Shown here piece after piece: positions 42,886 to 52,307 of a DNA stretch of 64,000 nt (its first letter is position 1; every line of letters starts with the position of its first letter). Source of the stretch: Microbacterium sp. Marseille-Q6648 (GTDB taxonomy: Bacteria; Actinomycetota; Actinomycetes; Actinomycetales; Microbacteriaceae). The stretch is from NCBI RefSeq assembly GCF_943181415.1, contig NZ_CALPBZ010000001.1, positions 1 to 64,000 of the forward strand. The letters run 5' to 3'. The notes under the pieces were generated by a model, which saw only the letters and a program-made list of their open reading frames with translations, was not told the origin of the DNA and made no database searches. The position numbers and the translations under genes were made by a program.

Positions 42886-45177
42886 TTGGAAGGTCCTGAA
42901 ATCACCGCCGCTGAAGCCGTTCTCGACAACGGCCGTTTCGGCACCCGCACTGTCCGCTTCGAGACCGGACGACTCGCGCAGCAGGCGCAGGGCGCGGTCG
43001 CCGCGTACCTCGACGAAGAGACGATGCTCCTGTCGGCCACCAGCGCCGGCAAGCACCCCCGCGAGGGCTTCGACTTCTTCCCGCTCACGGTCGACGTCGA
43101 AGAGCGCTCGTACGCCGCCGGCAAGATCCCCGGCTCGTTCTTCCGCCGCGAGGGTCGCCCCTCCACCGAGGCGATCCTGGTGTGCCGTCTGATCGACCGT
43201 CCGCTGCGCCCGTCGTTCGTCGACGGCCTCCGCAACGAGGTCCAGATCGTCGTCACCATCCTCTCGATCGCACCGGGCGAGTTCTACGACGCCCTCGCGA
43301 TCAACGCCGCGTCGCTGTCGACCCAGATCTCGGGTCTGCCGTTCTCGGGCCCGATCGCCGGTGTGCGCCTCGCGCTCATCCCCGGCCACGGCGACACCCC
43401 CGACCAGTGGATCGCGTTCCCCACCGTCACCCAGCTCGAAGAGGCCGTCTTCGACCTCATCGTCGCCGGTCGCGTCGTCACCGACGCCGACGGGAACGAG
43501 GACGTGGCGATCATGATGGTCGAGGCCGAAGCCACCGAGGGTTCCTGGAACCTCATCAAGGGCGGCGCCACCAAGCCGAACGAGCAGGTCGTCGCCGAGG
43601 GACTCGAAGCGTCGAAGCCGTTCATCAAGCAGCTCGTCGCTGCGCAGAACGAGGTCGCCAAGACCGCCTCCAAAGAGGTCAAGCAGTTCCCGGTCTTCCT
43701 GCCCTACAGCCAGGAGACGTACGACTTCGTGGCGCACCGCGCCTACGACAAGCTCGTCCCGATCTACCAGATCGCCGACAAGCAGGAACGTCAGAACGCC
43801 GACGACGAGCTGAAGGACGCCGTCAAGGCCGAGCTCATCACCGCCGTCGAGGCGGGGGAGCTGCCCCCGGCGGCGCCCCTGGAGTTCTCGGCTGCGTACA
43901 AGTCGGTGACCAAGACCATCGTGCGCGGTCGCATCCTCGCCGAGGGCGTCCGCATGGACGGCCGCGGCCTGGCCGACATCCGCCCGCTCGACGCCGAGGT
44001 GCAGGTCATCCCGCGCGTTCACGGCTCGGCGATCTTCCAGCGCGGAGAGACCCAGATCCTGGGTGTCACCACGCTGAACATGCTCAAGATGGAGCAGCAG
44101 ATCGATTCGCTGTCGCCGGTCACGAGCAAGCGCTACATGCACCACTACAACTTCCCGCCGTACTCGACCGGTGAGACCGGTCGAGTGGGAAGCCCCAAGC
44201 GCCGCGAGATCGGTCACGGCTTCCTGGCCGAGCGGGCCCTCGTGCCCGTGCTGCCCAGCCGCGAGGAGTTCCCCTACGCGATCCGCCAGGTCTCCGAGGC
44301 CCTCGGCTCCAACGGCTCGACGTCGATGGGCTCGGTCTGCGCCTCGACTCTGTCGCTGCTGAACGCCGGTGTGCCGCTGCGCGCGCCGGTCGCCGGCATC
44401 GCGATGGGCCTGGTCTCGGACGAGGTCGACGGCCAGACGCGCTACGCCGCGCTGACCGACATCCTCGGTGCCGAAGACGCCCTGGGCGACATGGACTTCA
44501 AGGTCGCCGGAACCAGCGAGTTCGTCACCGCGATCCAGCTCGACACGAAGCTCGACGGCATCCCGTCGTCGGTGCTGACCGCCGCGCTGCAGCAGGCCCG
44601 CGACGCCCGCCTGACGATCCTGGGCGTTCTGAACGCCGCGATCGACGGGCCGGATGAGATGGCCCCGACCGCGCCGCGCGTGATCAGCGTTCAGATCCCG
44701 GTCGACAAGATCGGCGAGCTGATCGGCCCCAAGGGCAAGACGATCAACGCGATCCAGGACGAGACCGGCGCGCAGATCTCCATCGAGGAGGACGGCACCG
44801 TCTACATCGGCGCCACCGACGGGCCGGCGGCCGAGGCCGCGCGCGCTCAGGTGAACGCCATCGCCAACCCCACCAACCCGGAGGTCGGCGAGCAGTTCCT
44901 GGGTACGGTCGTGAAGATCGCGACCTTCGGTGCGTTCATCTCGCTCCTGCCCGGCAAGGACGGCCTGCTGCATGTCAGTGAGGTCCGCAAGCTCGCCGGT
45001 GGCAAGCGCGTCGAGAACGTCGAGGACGTCCTGAACGTCGGCCAGAAGATCCTCGTGAAGATCACGAAGATCGACGACCGCGGCAAGCTGTCGCTCGAGC
45101 CCGTCGTGGAGGAGGCAGCCGACCAGCAGGGTTCTGCTGCCGCCAACCCCGGCCCCGAGGCTCCGGCCGAAGGCTGA
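42886..45177 (+). CDS. pnp: Polyribonucleotide nucleotidyltransferase (PNPase)
   Basis: PNPase degrades RNA 3'-5' by phosphorolysis. The 763-residue protein has two RNase PH domains (first ending near 230; second starting near [18 protein letters not shown] with [14 protein letters not shown]), the active-site region [13 protein letters not shown], a KH domain ([24 protein letters not shown]) and an S1 domain ([28 protein letters not shown]). The TTG at 42886 is chosen because AAGGAGAG lies 5 nt upstream and the protein begins with the conserved [14 protein letters not shown]. An upstream ATG (42832) lies inside the structured leader. Confidence 0.96.
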   Translation: MEGPEITAAEAVLDNGRFGTRTVRFETGRLAQQAQGAVAAYLDEETMLLSATSAGKHPREGFDFFPLTVDVEERSYAAGKIPGSFFRREGRPSTEAILVCRLIDRPLRPSFVDGLRNEVQIVVTILSIAPGEFYDALAINAASLSTQISGLPFSGPIAGVRLALIPGHGDTPDQWIAFPTVTQLEEAVFDLIVAGRVVTDADGNEDVAIMMVEAEATEGSWNLIKGGATKPNEQVVAEGLEASKPFIKQLVAAQNEVAKTASKEVKQFPVFLPYSQETYDFVAHRAYDKLVPIYQIADKQERQNADDELKDAVKAELITAVEAGELPPAAPLEFSAAYKSVTKTIVRGRILAEGVRMDGRGLADIRPLDAEVQVIPRVHGSAIFQRGETQILGVTTLNMLKMEQQIDSLSPVTSKRYMHHYNFPPYSTGETGRVGSPKRREIGHGFLAERALVPVLPSREEFPYAIRQVSEALGSNGSTSMGSVCASTLSLLNAGVPLRAPVAGIAMGLVSDEVDGQTRYAALTDILGAEDALGDMDFKVAGTSEFVTAIQLDTKLDGIPSSVLTAALQQARDARLTILGVLNAAIDGPDEMAPTAPRVISVQIPVDKIGELIGPKGKTINAIQDETGAQISIEEDGTVYIGATDGPAAEAARAQVNAIANPTNPEVGEQFLGTVVKIATFGAFISLLPGKDGLLHVSEVRKLAGGKRVENVEDVLNVGQKILVKITKIDDRGKLSLEPVVEEAADQQGSAAANPGPEAPAEG

Positions 45178-45189
45178 TCCCACCTCGCG

Positions 45190-45228
45190 CGGATGCCCGT
45201 CCCTCCATCCCGGAGCGGCGGGCATCCG
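45190..45228 (+). terminator. Terminator-like hairpin after pnp
   Basis: CGGATGCCCG pairs with CGGGCATCCG over 10 bp across a 19-nt loop, without a T-run. Confidence 0.6.
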
Positions 45229-45324
45229 TCGTCTCGGTGCGTCGTGATGAAAGCGTTACACGGATTTCACCGACAGGTCAGCTCAATGGCCGGATGCCGT
45301 CGCCCGGTGCCTTAACCTCGGAGT

Positions 45325-45342
45325 ACGTGCCGGGGGGCACGT
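45325..45342 (+). promoter_or_regulatory. Inverted repeat before the aldo/keto reductase gene
   Basis: ACGTGCC-GGGG-GGCACGT is a perfect 7-bp inverted repeat 43 nt before the start codon, a candidate operator or RNA hairpin. Confidence 0.45.
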
Positions 45343-45384
45343 GTACGGGTCACCGAGAATCGGGTGGCTTACGGGGGGTGGAGA

Positions 45385-46422
45385 ATGGGACCCATCGGCA
45401 TCGAGACCGGAAATCCCTCGGCGAGCTCGCGTCGGATCGCGCCCGATCCGTACCTCCACCCGTCCGCCCCGATCCCCGTTCAGGGCCCCGGTATCGGCAA
45501 CGCCGTGCGCGTTCCGCTCGGTGAGAGCGGCGCCACGATCTTCCCCCTCATCCTGGGCGGCGCCGAGTTCGGCTGGAACGTCGACCTCGAGTCGAGCCAC
45601 CAGATCCTCGACACCTACGCCGAGCTGGGCGGCAACGTCGTGCACACCGCCGATCGGTACTCGGGGGGTCGCAGCGAGCACATCATCGGGCAGTGGCTGC
45701 ACTCGCGTGGACTCCGGGACGACGTGGTTCTCGCCGACCGCGTCGGCGGACACCCCGACAACCCCGGCCTCGGCTCCGTCAACCTCGTCCGGGCGGTGGA
45801 AGCGGCGCTCACACGACTGCGCACCGACCGCATCGACGTCCTCTACCTCGACGCCGTCGCCGATTCCACCGCGGTGCTCGAGGACACCCTCGCCACGGCG
45901 GAATGGCTCGTCGAGGCGGGTAAGGTCAGGGCGATCGGCGCGGTCGGCTACACCGCCGCGCAGCTGGTCGAGGCGCGGATCTACGCGTCCGCCGGGTTCC
46001 CGCGCATCACCGTCCTCGACGTCCCGTTCAACGTCCTCCGACGCCATGAGTTCGACGCCGACCTCCGTCTCGTCGCCGGTGCCCAGGGCATCGCCGTCAC
46101 GCCCTCCCACGCGCTCGAGCACGGCTTCCTCTCTGGCCGGCACCGCTCGCGCGAGAAGGGGAGCCTGTCGTACCGCGGTGCGCAGCTGGCGGCGAATCTG
46201 AACCGACGGGGGAGTCGCACCCTGCGTGCGCTCGATGCCGTCGGCACTCAGCTCGGCGTGCCCGACGCGGCCGTCGCGGTGGCGTGGCTCCTCGCGCAGA
46301 AGCTCGTGACGGCACCGATCGTCAACGCCTACGCGCCCGAGCACGTCGAAGAGCTCGTGAAGGGCGTCGGCGTGCGACTGAGCCGATCCCAGCTCTCGGA
46401 CATCGCGCGGGCGGCGGAGTAG
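45385..46422 (+). CDS. Aldo/keto-reductase-fold protein with degenerate active site
   Basis: The 345-residue protein follows the AKR (beta/alpha)8 pattern: LILGGAEFGWN, SGGRSEHIIGQWL, LVRAVEAALTRLRTDRIDVLYLD and GKVRAIGAVGYTAAQL. The catalytic tetrad is altered: the Asp of the DTAxxY motif is His (VHTADRY), the Tyr remains, the Lys of the ATK motif is Arg (ADRVG) and the His of the LYQLH motif is Asp. Classical carbonyl reduction is therefore unlikely. The ATG at 45385 follows GGGGGGTGGAG. It stands alone after pnp. Confidence 0.85.
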   Translation: MGPIGIETGNPSASSRRIAPDPYLHPSAPIPVQGPGIGNAVRVPLGESGATIFPLILGGAEFGWNVDLESSHQILDTYAELGGNVVHTADRYSGGRSEHIIGQWLHSRGLRDDVVLADRVGGHPDNPGLGSVNLVRAVEAALTRLRTDRIDVLYLDAVADSTAVLEDTLATAEWLVEAGKVRAIGAVGYTAAQLVEARIYASAGFPRITVLDVPFNVLRRHEFDADLRLVAGAQGIAVTPSHALEHGFLSGRHRSREKGSLSYRGAQLAANLNRRGSRTLRALDAVGTQLGVPDAAVAVAWLLAQKLVTAPIVNAYAPEHVEELVKGVGVRLSRSQLSDIARAAE

Positions 46423-46492
46423 TTGTCCACACTGGATCCGGCCTGTCGGCGGGGTCGTTTAGGGTGGAAGAGGCGTTCACGCGCCGCCCGAT

Positions 46493-46546
46493 ATGACGAT
46501 GACCGACGCCGAAGCGACTGACGACGAAGTGAGCCCTGTTCCGTGA
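46493..46546 (+). CDS. 17-residue leader peptide coupled to the phosphatase gene
   Basis: ATG at 46493 opens an 18-codon frame encoding MTMTDAEATDDEVSPVP. Its stop TGA overlaps the GTG of the next gene (GTGA), and a -10 TAGGGT lies near 46460. The peptide is acidic and matches nothing known. It may simply deliver ribosomes to the weakly initiated phosphatase gene. Confidence 0.4.
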   Translation: MTMTDAEATDDEVSPVP

Positions 46547-47145
46547 CGCACTACATCTATCTCGTGCGGCATGGAGAGCATCAGGATGCCGAGCACGGCG
46601 TCGACGACGGTCCTTTGTCGCCGCGGGGTCGTCGCCAGGCGTCGCTCCTGGCGGATCGTCTGGGTGGCGTGCCGTTCGACAGTGTGTGGCACTCGCCGCT
46701 CGAGCGCGCGAGCCAGACGGCCGCGGCCGTGGCCGAGCGTATGCCGTCACTGGCACCCAAGCCGACCGCGCTGCTGTTCGACTGCGTCCCGACGGGGATG
46801 ACACCCGAGACACCGGCGGCGTTCGAGCCCTTCTTCGGCTCGGTCACCGAGGCCGAGGTCGAGGCGGGTCGCGCGCAGATGGCCGACGCCGTGAGCGAGT
46901 TCCTCGTGCGCCGCGCGGGCGAGGTCCACGAGCTGCTCATCACACACAACTTCGTCATCGCGTGGTTCGTGCGGGAAGTGCTCCAAGCCCAGGAGTGGCG
47001 CTGGATGACCCTCAACCAGGCCCACTGCGGCCTGACCGTCATCTCACAGAAGCCGGGTCGGCCGTGGACCCTGCTCTCGCACAACGACATGGCGCACCTG
47101 CCCGTCGAGCTGCGGACGGGGCTCCCCGAGGTCTATCCCGTCTGA
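46543..47145 (+). CDS. Histidine phosphatase family protein
   Basis: The 200-residue protein has the RHG catalytic motif at its start (IYLVRHGEHQDAE; His phospho-acceptor at about residue 10), LSPRGRRQASLLADRL, VWHSPLERASQTA (second Arg) and the distal His in LLITHNFVIAWFVREVL. It belongs to the phosphoglycerate-mutase-like superfamily; the substrate is unknown. The GTG start has no clear ribosome-binding site and is overlapped by the stop of a short upstream frame. It overlaps the convergent acetyltransferase gene by 13 nt. Confidence 0.9.
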   Translation: MTHYIYLVRHGEHQDAEHGVDDGPLSPRGRRQASLLADRLGGVPFDSVWHSPLERASQTAAAVAERMPSLAPKPTALLFDCVPTGMTPETPAAFEPFFGSVTEAEVEAGRAQMADAVSEFLVRRAGEVHELLITHNFVIAWFVREVLQAQEWRWMTLNQAHCGLTVISQKPGRPWTLLSHNDMAHLPVELRTGLPEVYPV

Positions 47146-47624
47146 GTTCCGGCCAGCACCTTGCCGTACCAGCGGGTCGCGTTGGGGTTGTCGTTGTAGC
47201 GCTCGATCCCGGTGAAGCCGGTCGCCGCATACAGCGCGGCGGCCGCCTCGAGCGAGTGATGCGTGTCGAGGACGAGTTCCCGCGCGCCGAGGTCGCGGGC
47301 GCGGGCCTCGAGATCCGCCATCAGCAGGCGACCCCATCCGCGGCCGCGTGTCTCGGGCCGGAGGAACAGGTGCTTGATCTCGTACCGGCGCCCGTGCGGG
47401 CCGTCGGCGATGAGCCGGATGCCGCCGCAGCCCACGGCGTCGCCGGAATCGTCCCGCACCACCACGAACACCCCGCGTGGCGGTGTGAACGCCTCGGCGT
47501 CCGGGAACACGGGGGTGTAGGTGATCCCCTGGTGGGCGAAGCCGATCTCGCGCGACTGGAAGTACTCCGTCAGGAGCCCTCGCGCGGTGGATTCGTCGAC
47601 GGGGGAGGTGTGCAGGCTGACCAC
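47133..47624 (-). CDS. GNAT family N-acetyltransferase
   Basis: The 163-residue protein has the acetyl-CoA-binding GNAT motif A YEIKHLFLRPETRGRGWGRLLMADLEARA (about 82-110) and motif B (LDTHHSLEAAAALYAATGFTGIERYNDNPNATRWYGK). The C-terminal F-x-x-I-x-x-Y-N-x-N-P pattern is frequent in acetyltransferases acting on amino acids or small amines. TAGCCT (47636-47631) lies 6 nt before the GTG: a leaderless start. Confidence 0.9.
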   Translation of the reverse strand: MVSLHTSPVDESTARGLLTEYFQSREIGFAHQGITYTPVFPDAEAFTPPRGVFVVVRDDSGDAVGCGGIRLIADGPHGRRYEIKHLFLRPETRGRGWGRLLMADLEARARDLGARELVLDTHHSLEAAAALYAATGFTGIERYNDNPNATRWYGKVLAGTQTG

Positions 47625-47681
47625 CGTCCCAGGCTATGCCGCCGCGAGGCCGCGCCGGTGCGCCCGCCTAGGATGGAGGCC

Positions 47682-48494
47682 ATGACAACGCGCGTGGCGA
47701 TCGTGGGGGGAACCGGCAAGCTCGGCTCCATCATCCGAGAGGTCGTCGAGGCCCAGCCCGGGTTCGACATCGTCGCGATGCTCACGTCGGCGTCGCCGTT
47801 GAGCGACATCGCCGGCGCAGATCTGGTCGTGGACGCCTCGGTGCCCGCCGTGTCGATCGACGTTGTGCGCACCGCCGTCGAGCACGGCATCAACATCCTG
47901 GTCGGGACCTCCGGGTGGTCCGCCGAGCGCATCGCCCTCGTGCGGCCGCTCGTGGAGGCAGCGGGCACAGGCGCGGTGTTCATCCCCAACTTCTCCCTGG
48001 GCTCCGTGCTCGGCTCGGCCCTCGCCGCCGCCGCGGCGCCGTACTTCCCGTCGATCGAGATCGTCGAGGCGCATCGCGAAACCAAGGTGGATTCGCCGAG
48101 CGGCACCGCCGTGCGCACGGCAGAGCTCATCGCCGCCGCCCGCACCGACGTCGGCCCCGTCGCGTCTCCGCACGTCGATCAGCGCGCGCGGGGCCAGCAG
48201 GTCGCGAGCGTACCCATCCACTCCCTCCGGCGCCCCGGGGTGATCGCCAGACAGGAGACGATCCTGTCCGGCCCAGGCGAGACGCTGAGCCTCGTCCATG
48301 ACACCGCCGAGCCCGCCCTCGCCTACGCCCCCGGCATCCGTCTCGCCCTCGCGGCGGCGCGCGACGCGAAGGGGGTCGTCATCGGGCTCGACAGCCTCAT
48401 CGACATCGGGCTCGGCCCTTCCCGCCGCCCCGAGGACGATGCGGTCAGCGAGCGGGGCGGCGCCGGGCAGGTCGCCCGAAGCACCGGAGCATGA
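47682..48494 (+). CDS. dapB: 4-hydroxy-tetrahydrodipicolinate reductase
   Basis: DapB makes tetrahydrodipicolinate for lysine and meso-DAP synthesis. The 270-residue protein has VAIVGGTGKLGSIIREVV (NAD(P) loop), GTSGWSAERI, the catalytic segment EAHRETKVDSPSGTAVRTAELI and a C-terminal SLIDIGLGP end. Actinobacterial DapB typically reads EAHHxxKxDAPSGT; here the second His is Arg, as in some relatives. TAGGAT (47669-47674) is 7 nt from the ATG. dapA lies 6 kb away. It overlaps the next gene by ATGA. Confidence 0.94.
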   Translation: MTTRVAIVGGTGKLGSIIREVVEAQPGFDIVAMLTSASPLSDIAGADLVVDASVPAVSIDVVRTAVEHGINILVGTSGWSAERIALVRPLVEAAGTGAVFIPNFSLGSVLGSALAAAAAPYFPSIEIVEAHRETKVDSPSGTAVRTAELIAAARTDVGPVASPHVDQRARGQQVASVPIHSLRRPGVIARQETILSGPGETLSLVHDTAEPALAYAPGIRLALAAARDAKGVVIGLDSLIDIGLGPSRRPEDDAVSERGGAGQVARSTGA

Positions 48495-48937
48495 GCGCGC
48501 GCATCGGCGTCGCCGTCATGGCGGTCCTGCTGGCGCTGTACATCGCGCTGGTCGGGCAACGCGCGTGGCTGCTGCTGTTCTCGGGTGACGCCGCGGCGAT
48601 CGCGATGGGCGTGGCGCTGATCGTCCTTCCGCTCATCGGGGCGTGGGCGCTCGGTCGCGAGCTCTGGTTCGGTGTGCGCGCACAGCAGCTGGGGCGCAGG
48701 CTCGAGTCGGAGGGACTTCTGCCCTCGGACGCCATCACCCTGCGGCCGAGCGGGCGGGTCGTCCGGGATGAGGCGACCGCGCTCTTCCCCGCCTACCGCG
48801 CCGACGTCGAAGCCAACCGCGAGGATTGGGCCGCATGGTACCGCCTCGGTCTCGCCTACGACGCTGCGGGTGACCGCCGCCGTGCGCGTGAGGCGGTCCG
48901 CCGGGCGATCCGACTCGAATCGGGTCGCCGCGGCTGA
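48491..48937 (+). CDS. Membrane protein with TPR-like tail
   Basis: The 148-residue protein has two membrane helices (about 5-28 and 36-58), then a cytosolic region ending in a single TPR-like helix pair (WAAWYRLGLAYDAAGDRRRAREAVRRAIRLE). Such proteins follow dapB in several actinobacteria and have no assigned function. It is translationally coupled to dapB by ATGA. Confidence 0.8.
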   Translation: MSARIGVAVMAVLLALYIALVGQRAWLLLFSGDAAAIAMGVALIVLPLIGAWALGRELWFGVRAQQLGRRLESEGLLPSDAITLRPSGRVVRDEATALFPAYRADVEANREDWAAWYRLGLAYDAAGDRRRAREAVRRAIRLESGRRG

Positions 48938-48946
48938 CACGCGTGC

Positions 48947-49864
48947 TCAGCGGGCCGGAACGGCTGCCGCGACGGCGTCCTCGACCCGTGCGTGGGTGAA
49001 GGTGAAGCCCGATCGGTCGAGGACGGCGGGGACGACGTCGGCGTCCGACGTGAGGATCGCCTCGGTGGCGTCGCGGCCGAGAACCGCCCGCAGACCCCAT
49101 TCCGGGGCACGCAGCAGATAGGGCCGGTTCATCCGGCGCGCGAGCGCGAAGCCCAGATCGTTCGCCGTGGCCCGCTCAGGTCCGGCGAGGTTGACCGGCC
49201 CGTCGAGATCGTTCGTCAGGATGTGCCGGATCGCCCGCACCTCGTCCTCGAGGGAGATCCACGGCCAGGCCTGCGTTCCGCGCCCGATGGGGCCGCTCAC
49301 ACCGAGTCGCGTGAGCACGAGCAGCGGCTTGAGGACGCCGTCCGCGTGGACGATGGGTGCGGTACGCAGCAGGGCGACCCGCGCGTCATCGCCGGCGCCA
49401 CGGGCGGCCGCCTCCCATTCGCCGCAGAGGTCGGCGAGGAACGTCTCGCCCCGCGGGGCGTCTTCGGTCAGCCGCACGCCGGGCGCGGAGCCGTAGTAGC
49501 CGACGGCGGAGGCCGACACGAACGCGGGTGCGTCCGGTCCGAGTTCCCGCACCGCGCGGGCCAGCGCGCGCGTGGGCGTGATCCGCGACCACAGCAGCGT
49601 GTTCTTGTACGACGCCGTCCACGGGAAGCGGCCTATGCTGGCGCCGTTCAGCCCGATGACCGCGTCGGCTCCGTCCAGCATGCCGGGGTCCAGCGCCTCG
49701 CCGTCGGTGAGCCATTCGACCTCGTGCGGCGCCTCGGGCCTGCGGCGCACGAGCTCGGTGACCTCGACCCCGTCGGCCCGGAGCGCATCGCCGAGGGCGC
49801 GCCCGATGAGACCGGACGCGCCCGCGATGACGACCCGGCGCGGGTCGGACGAGCCGTCAGGCAA
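48947..49864 (-). CDS. TIGR01777 family NAD-dependent epimerase-like protein
   Basis: The 305-residue extended-SDR protein starts with VVIAGASGLIGRALGDALRADG (NAD loop). The family-specific blocks are GASIGRFPWTASYKNTLLWSRI, FVSASAVGYYGS and GPIGRGTQAWPWISLEDEVRAI, ending with a DUF1731-like segment (YLLRAPEWGLRAVLGRDATEAIL). The reaction is unknown. The TTG start lies within the last codons of the osmC-like gene (8-nt overlap), so it is the second gene of that pair. Confidence 0.9.
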   Translation of the reverse strand: MPDGSSDPRRVVIAGASGLIGRALGDALRADGVEVTELVRRRPEAPHEVEWLTDGEALDPGMLDGADAVIGLNGASIGRFPWTASYKNTLLWSRITPTRALARAVRELGPDAPAFVSASAVGYYGSAPGVRLTEDAPRGETFLADLCGEWEAAARGAGDDARVALLRTAPIVHADGVLKPLLVLTRLGVSGPIGRGTQAWPWISLEDEVRAIRHILTNDLDGPVNLAGPERATANDLGFALARRMNRPYLLRAPEWGLRAVLGRDATEAILTSDADVVPAVLDRSGFTFTHARVEDAVAAAVPAR

Positions 49865-50282
49865 GTGTGGCCTCGAGGGTGATCTCGACGCCCGCCAGCG
49901 CCTGGGACACGGGGCATCCGGTCTTGGCCTCCTGGGCGAGCCGTTCGAAGTCCTCGGGATCCAGGCCCGGAACGACCGCGTTGACGTTCAGGTGGCTCCC
50001 GGTGATGCCGGTGCCGGGCTTGAAGGTGACCGACACGTCCGTCTCGATCGATTCCGGCGGGGTGCCGTTCTCGGCCAGCGCGTGCGAGAGCGCCATGCTG
50101 AAGCACGCGGAGTGGGCGGCGGCGATCAGCTCTTCGGGCGTCGTGACCGAACCCGACCCCTCGCTGCGGGCCTTCCAGTTGACGGCGAACGTGCCGAGCC
50201 CCGACGAGACGAAGCTGACTTCGCCGGATCCATCGGTCAGGCCGCCCTTCCAGGCGGTGGTGGCTTCGCTCGTGACGGTCAT
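49857..50282 (-). CDS. OsmC/Ohr family peroxiredoxin
   Basis: The 141-residue protein has both catalytic cysteines of OsmC: TPEELIAAAHSACFSMALS and KTGCPVSQAL. The TAWKGGLTDGSGEVSF start is typical of the OsmC subfamily. It reduces organic hydroperoxides with a lipoyl or thiol donor in the cytosol. GGAGGTTCAG precedes the ATG and TAGGCT near 50330 is the -10. It is co-directional with a thioredoxin gene just upstream. Confidence 0.93.
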   Translation of the reverse strand: MTVTSEATTAWKGGLTDGSGEVSFVSSGLGTFAVNWKARSEGSGSVTTPEELIAAAHSACFSMALSHALAENGTPPESIETDVSVTFKPGTGITGSHLNVNAVVPGLDPEDFERLAQEAKTGCPVSQALAGVEITLEATLA

Positions 50283-50391
50283 CTGAACCTCCGTTTCGGC
50301 GCCCGCGATCCGGGCTCTCGCGGTCAGCCTAGCCAGCCGGGCACGCCCGGTGGCCGACTTGACAGCGGGACGCCGATGAGGATGCTGCCAC

Positions 50392-50979
50392 TCAGGCCGC
50401 GGCGGGACGCTCCCGGCCGACCAGACCCGCGCGTTGCAGGACGAGGTACAGCTGGCAACCCAGGCACAGTCCGAAGACGGCGTTGAGGAAGGCCGCGGCG
50501 AACGCCATCGCGGCGGCGATCGGGAGCGCCCATGGAACCCCGGCGAGGTGCAGGAGGAGTCCGATGCCGGTCACGACAAGGCCGACACCCTGCGCGAAGC
50601 GCGGCGGCCGGGGGTCCTCGAGCTCCCGGGGTGCACGGAGGCTGGGCTGGACGAGCGTGCGGTACAGCACCGCCCAGGGTGCCGTGCGAGGCGAGACGAC
50701 GCCCCAGACGAAGAGGAGCGCGATCGCGAGCAGGAGGAGGAACGCCGGATCGAGCGCCCGCTGCGACAGCGAGGCGGCCTGAATGGCCCAGGCGGCGCCC
50801 GGTGTGAAGGACTCGTCGGCGAGCGGCTGATAGGCGAACCACCCGAAGTCCCGGGCCGTGGACAAGCCGATCAGGCCGAGGAAGACGTCGATGAGCAGGA
50901 GCACCGCGGTGATGGCCGCGACGAAGCGCGGACCGCGGGGATCGATGCCGCGCGCGCGTGCGGGGGTCGGGTCAGGCAT
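50392..50979 (-). CDS. DUF4395 membrane protein
   Basis: The 195-residue protein has four membrane segments and the DUF4395 features GPRFVAAITAVLLLIDVFLGLIGL and NAVFGLCLGCQLYLVLQR, where the Cys-Leu-Gly-Cys pair faces the membrane end. It overlaps the upstream thioredoxin gene by 8 nt. The thioredoxin-DUF4395 pair is recurrent in actinobacteria, which suggests electron transfer between the two, an inference not yet shown. Confidence 0.88.
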   Translation of the reverse strand: MPDPTPARARGIDPRGPRFVAAITAVLLLIDVFLGLIGLSTARDFGWFAYQPLADESFTPGAAWAIQAASLSQRALDPAFLLLLAIALLFVWGVVSPRTAPWAVLYRTLVQPSLRAPRELEDPRPPRFAQGVGLVVTGIGLLLHLAGVPWALPIAAAMAFAAAFLNAVFGLCLGCQLYLVLQRAGLVGRERPAAA

Positions 50980-51409
50980 GGGCGGGGGATCCGGTCAGTC
51001 GGGTGAGCTCCAGCTCGAGCACATCGCGCGTGGGGACGCCGCCGAACCGGGTCTGCACGACGCCGTGTCGATCGAGCACGAGGGTCGTGGGCGTCTGCAG
51101 CACATGGAAGTGGCGGGCGATGTCCGGTCGGTGGGTCACATCGATGTCGAGGTGGCGCACGCCCTCACGGCCGTCGGCGACGGTGGAGAGCAGACGGTGC
51201 ACTCCGGGGCACTTGGCGCACATCTCGGTGCTGAACTGCAGCAGGGTGGCGGATTCGCCGAGCGCATCGGCGCCGAGCCGGTGGGGCTCGACCACTTCGT
51301 GCGCGATGTGACGCTGGGGACGACCCTGGCGCCATCTCAGCAGCACGCCGGCAGCGACCGTGACCCCCAGAAGGGCGGCCAGGCCGATGAAAGCGCTCAA
51401 CAGGTCCAC
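50972..51409 (-). CDS. Membrane-anchored thioredoxin-like protein
   Basis: The 145-residue protein has one N-terminal membrane helix (about 5-23) and a thioredoxin domain with the active site EMCAKCPGV (Cys-Ala-Lys-Cys) and the cis-Pro in [10 protein letters not shown]. With no other membrane span it should face the cytosol or the exterior, depending on topology. The GTG start has TAGGCT (51423-51418) 8 nt upstream. It is the first gene of a redox cluster with DUF4395, OsmC and the epimerase. Confidence 0.9.
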   Translation of the reverse strand: MDLLSAFIGLAALLGVTVAAGVLLRWRQGRPQRHIAHEVVEPHRLGADALGESATLLQFSTEMCAKCPGVHRLLSTVADGREGVRHLDIDVTHRPDIARHFHVLQTPTTLVLDRHGVVQTRFGGVPTRDVLELELTRLTGSPAHA

Positions 51410-51479
51410 GACACACCAGCCTAAATGCTTTCGGCCGCATCGATCCCCTGTGTCCGCGCATGACGGATTCGGCCGCGGG

Positions 51480-51485
51480 TATCGT
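51480..51485 (+). promoter_or_regulatory. -10 element of thyA (leaderless type)
   Basis: TATCGT is 6 nt before the thyA GTG; no ribosome-binding site is visible, which fits a leaderless mRNA. Confidence 0.6.
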
Positions 51486-51491
51486 GTGAGC

Positions 51492-52307
51492 GTGACGACG
51501 ACGACGGCGATCCCTACTCCCTATGAGGACCTTCTCCGCGACGTGCTCGCGCACGGCATCCGGAAGGGGGACCGCACCGGCACCGGCACCACGAGCGCCT
51601 TCGGGCGCCAGATCCGCTTCGACCTCTCCCAGGGGTTCCCGCTCATCACCACCAAGCGCGTGCACTTCAAGTCGATCGCCTATGAGCTCCTGTGGTTCCT
51701 GCGCGGGGATTCGAACGTGGGCTGGCTGAAGGAGCACGGCGTCACGATCTGGGATGAGTGGGCGGACGCCGAAGGCGAACTGGGCCCGGTCTACGGTGTG
51801 CAGTGGCGATCCTGGCCGACGCCGGATGGCGGTCAGATCGACCAGATCTCGCAGGTGGTCGATCAGATCCGCACCAACCCCGACTCGCGCCGGCTGATCG
51901 TGTCGGCATGGAATCCGGCTGACATCCCGCAGATGGCCCTCGCACCCTGCCACGCGCTGTTCCAGTTCTACGTCGCCGACGGTCGCCTGTCGTGCCAGCT
52001 CTACCAGCGCAGCGCCGACCTGTTCCTGGGCGTGCCGTTCAACATCGCCTCCTACGCCCTGCTGACCCTGATGGTCGCCCAGCAGACCGGGCTCGAGCCC
52101 GGTGAGTTCGTGTGGACCGGAGGCGACTGCCATATCTACGACAACCACCGCGACCAGGTGGAGGAGCAGCTCTCGCGCGAGCCGTACTCCTACCCGACCC
52201 TGCGTTTCGCCCGCACACCGGCGTCGCTGTTCGACTACACATACGAGGACTTCGTCGTCGAGGGCTACCAGCACCACCCGGCGATCCGCGGGGCCGTCGC
52301 GGTATGA
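51492..52307 (+). CDS. thyA: Thymidylate synthase
   Basis: ThyA methylates dUMP to dTMP with methylene-THF. The 271-residue protein has [43 protein letters not shown], the Cys nucleophile in [12 protein letters not shown], the dUMP-binding [23 protein letters not shown] and a C-terminal [14 protein letters not shown]. The GTG at 51492 is the only start consistent with the family. It is coupled by ATGA to folA, which regenerates THF from the DHF released. Confidence 0.97.
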   Translation: MTTTTAIPTPYEDLLRDVLAHGIRKGDRTGTGTTSAFGRQIRFDLSQGFPLITTKRVHFKSIAYELLWFLRGDSNVGWLKEHGVTIWDEWADAEGELGPVYGVQWRSWPTPDGGQIDQISQVVDQIRTNPDSRRLIVSAWNPADIPQMALAPCHALFQFYVADGRLSCQLYQRSADLFLGVPFNIASYALLTLMVAQQTGLEPGEFVWTGGDCHIYDNHRDQVEEQLSREPYSYPTLRFARTPASLFDYTYEDFVVEGYQHHPAIRGAVAV

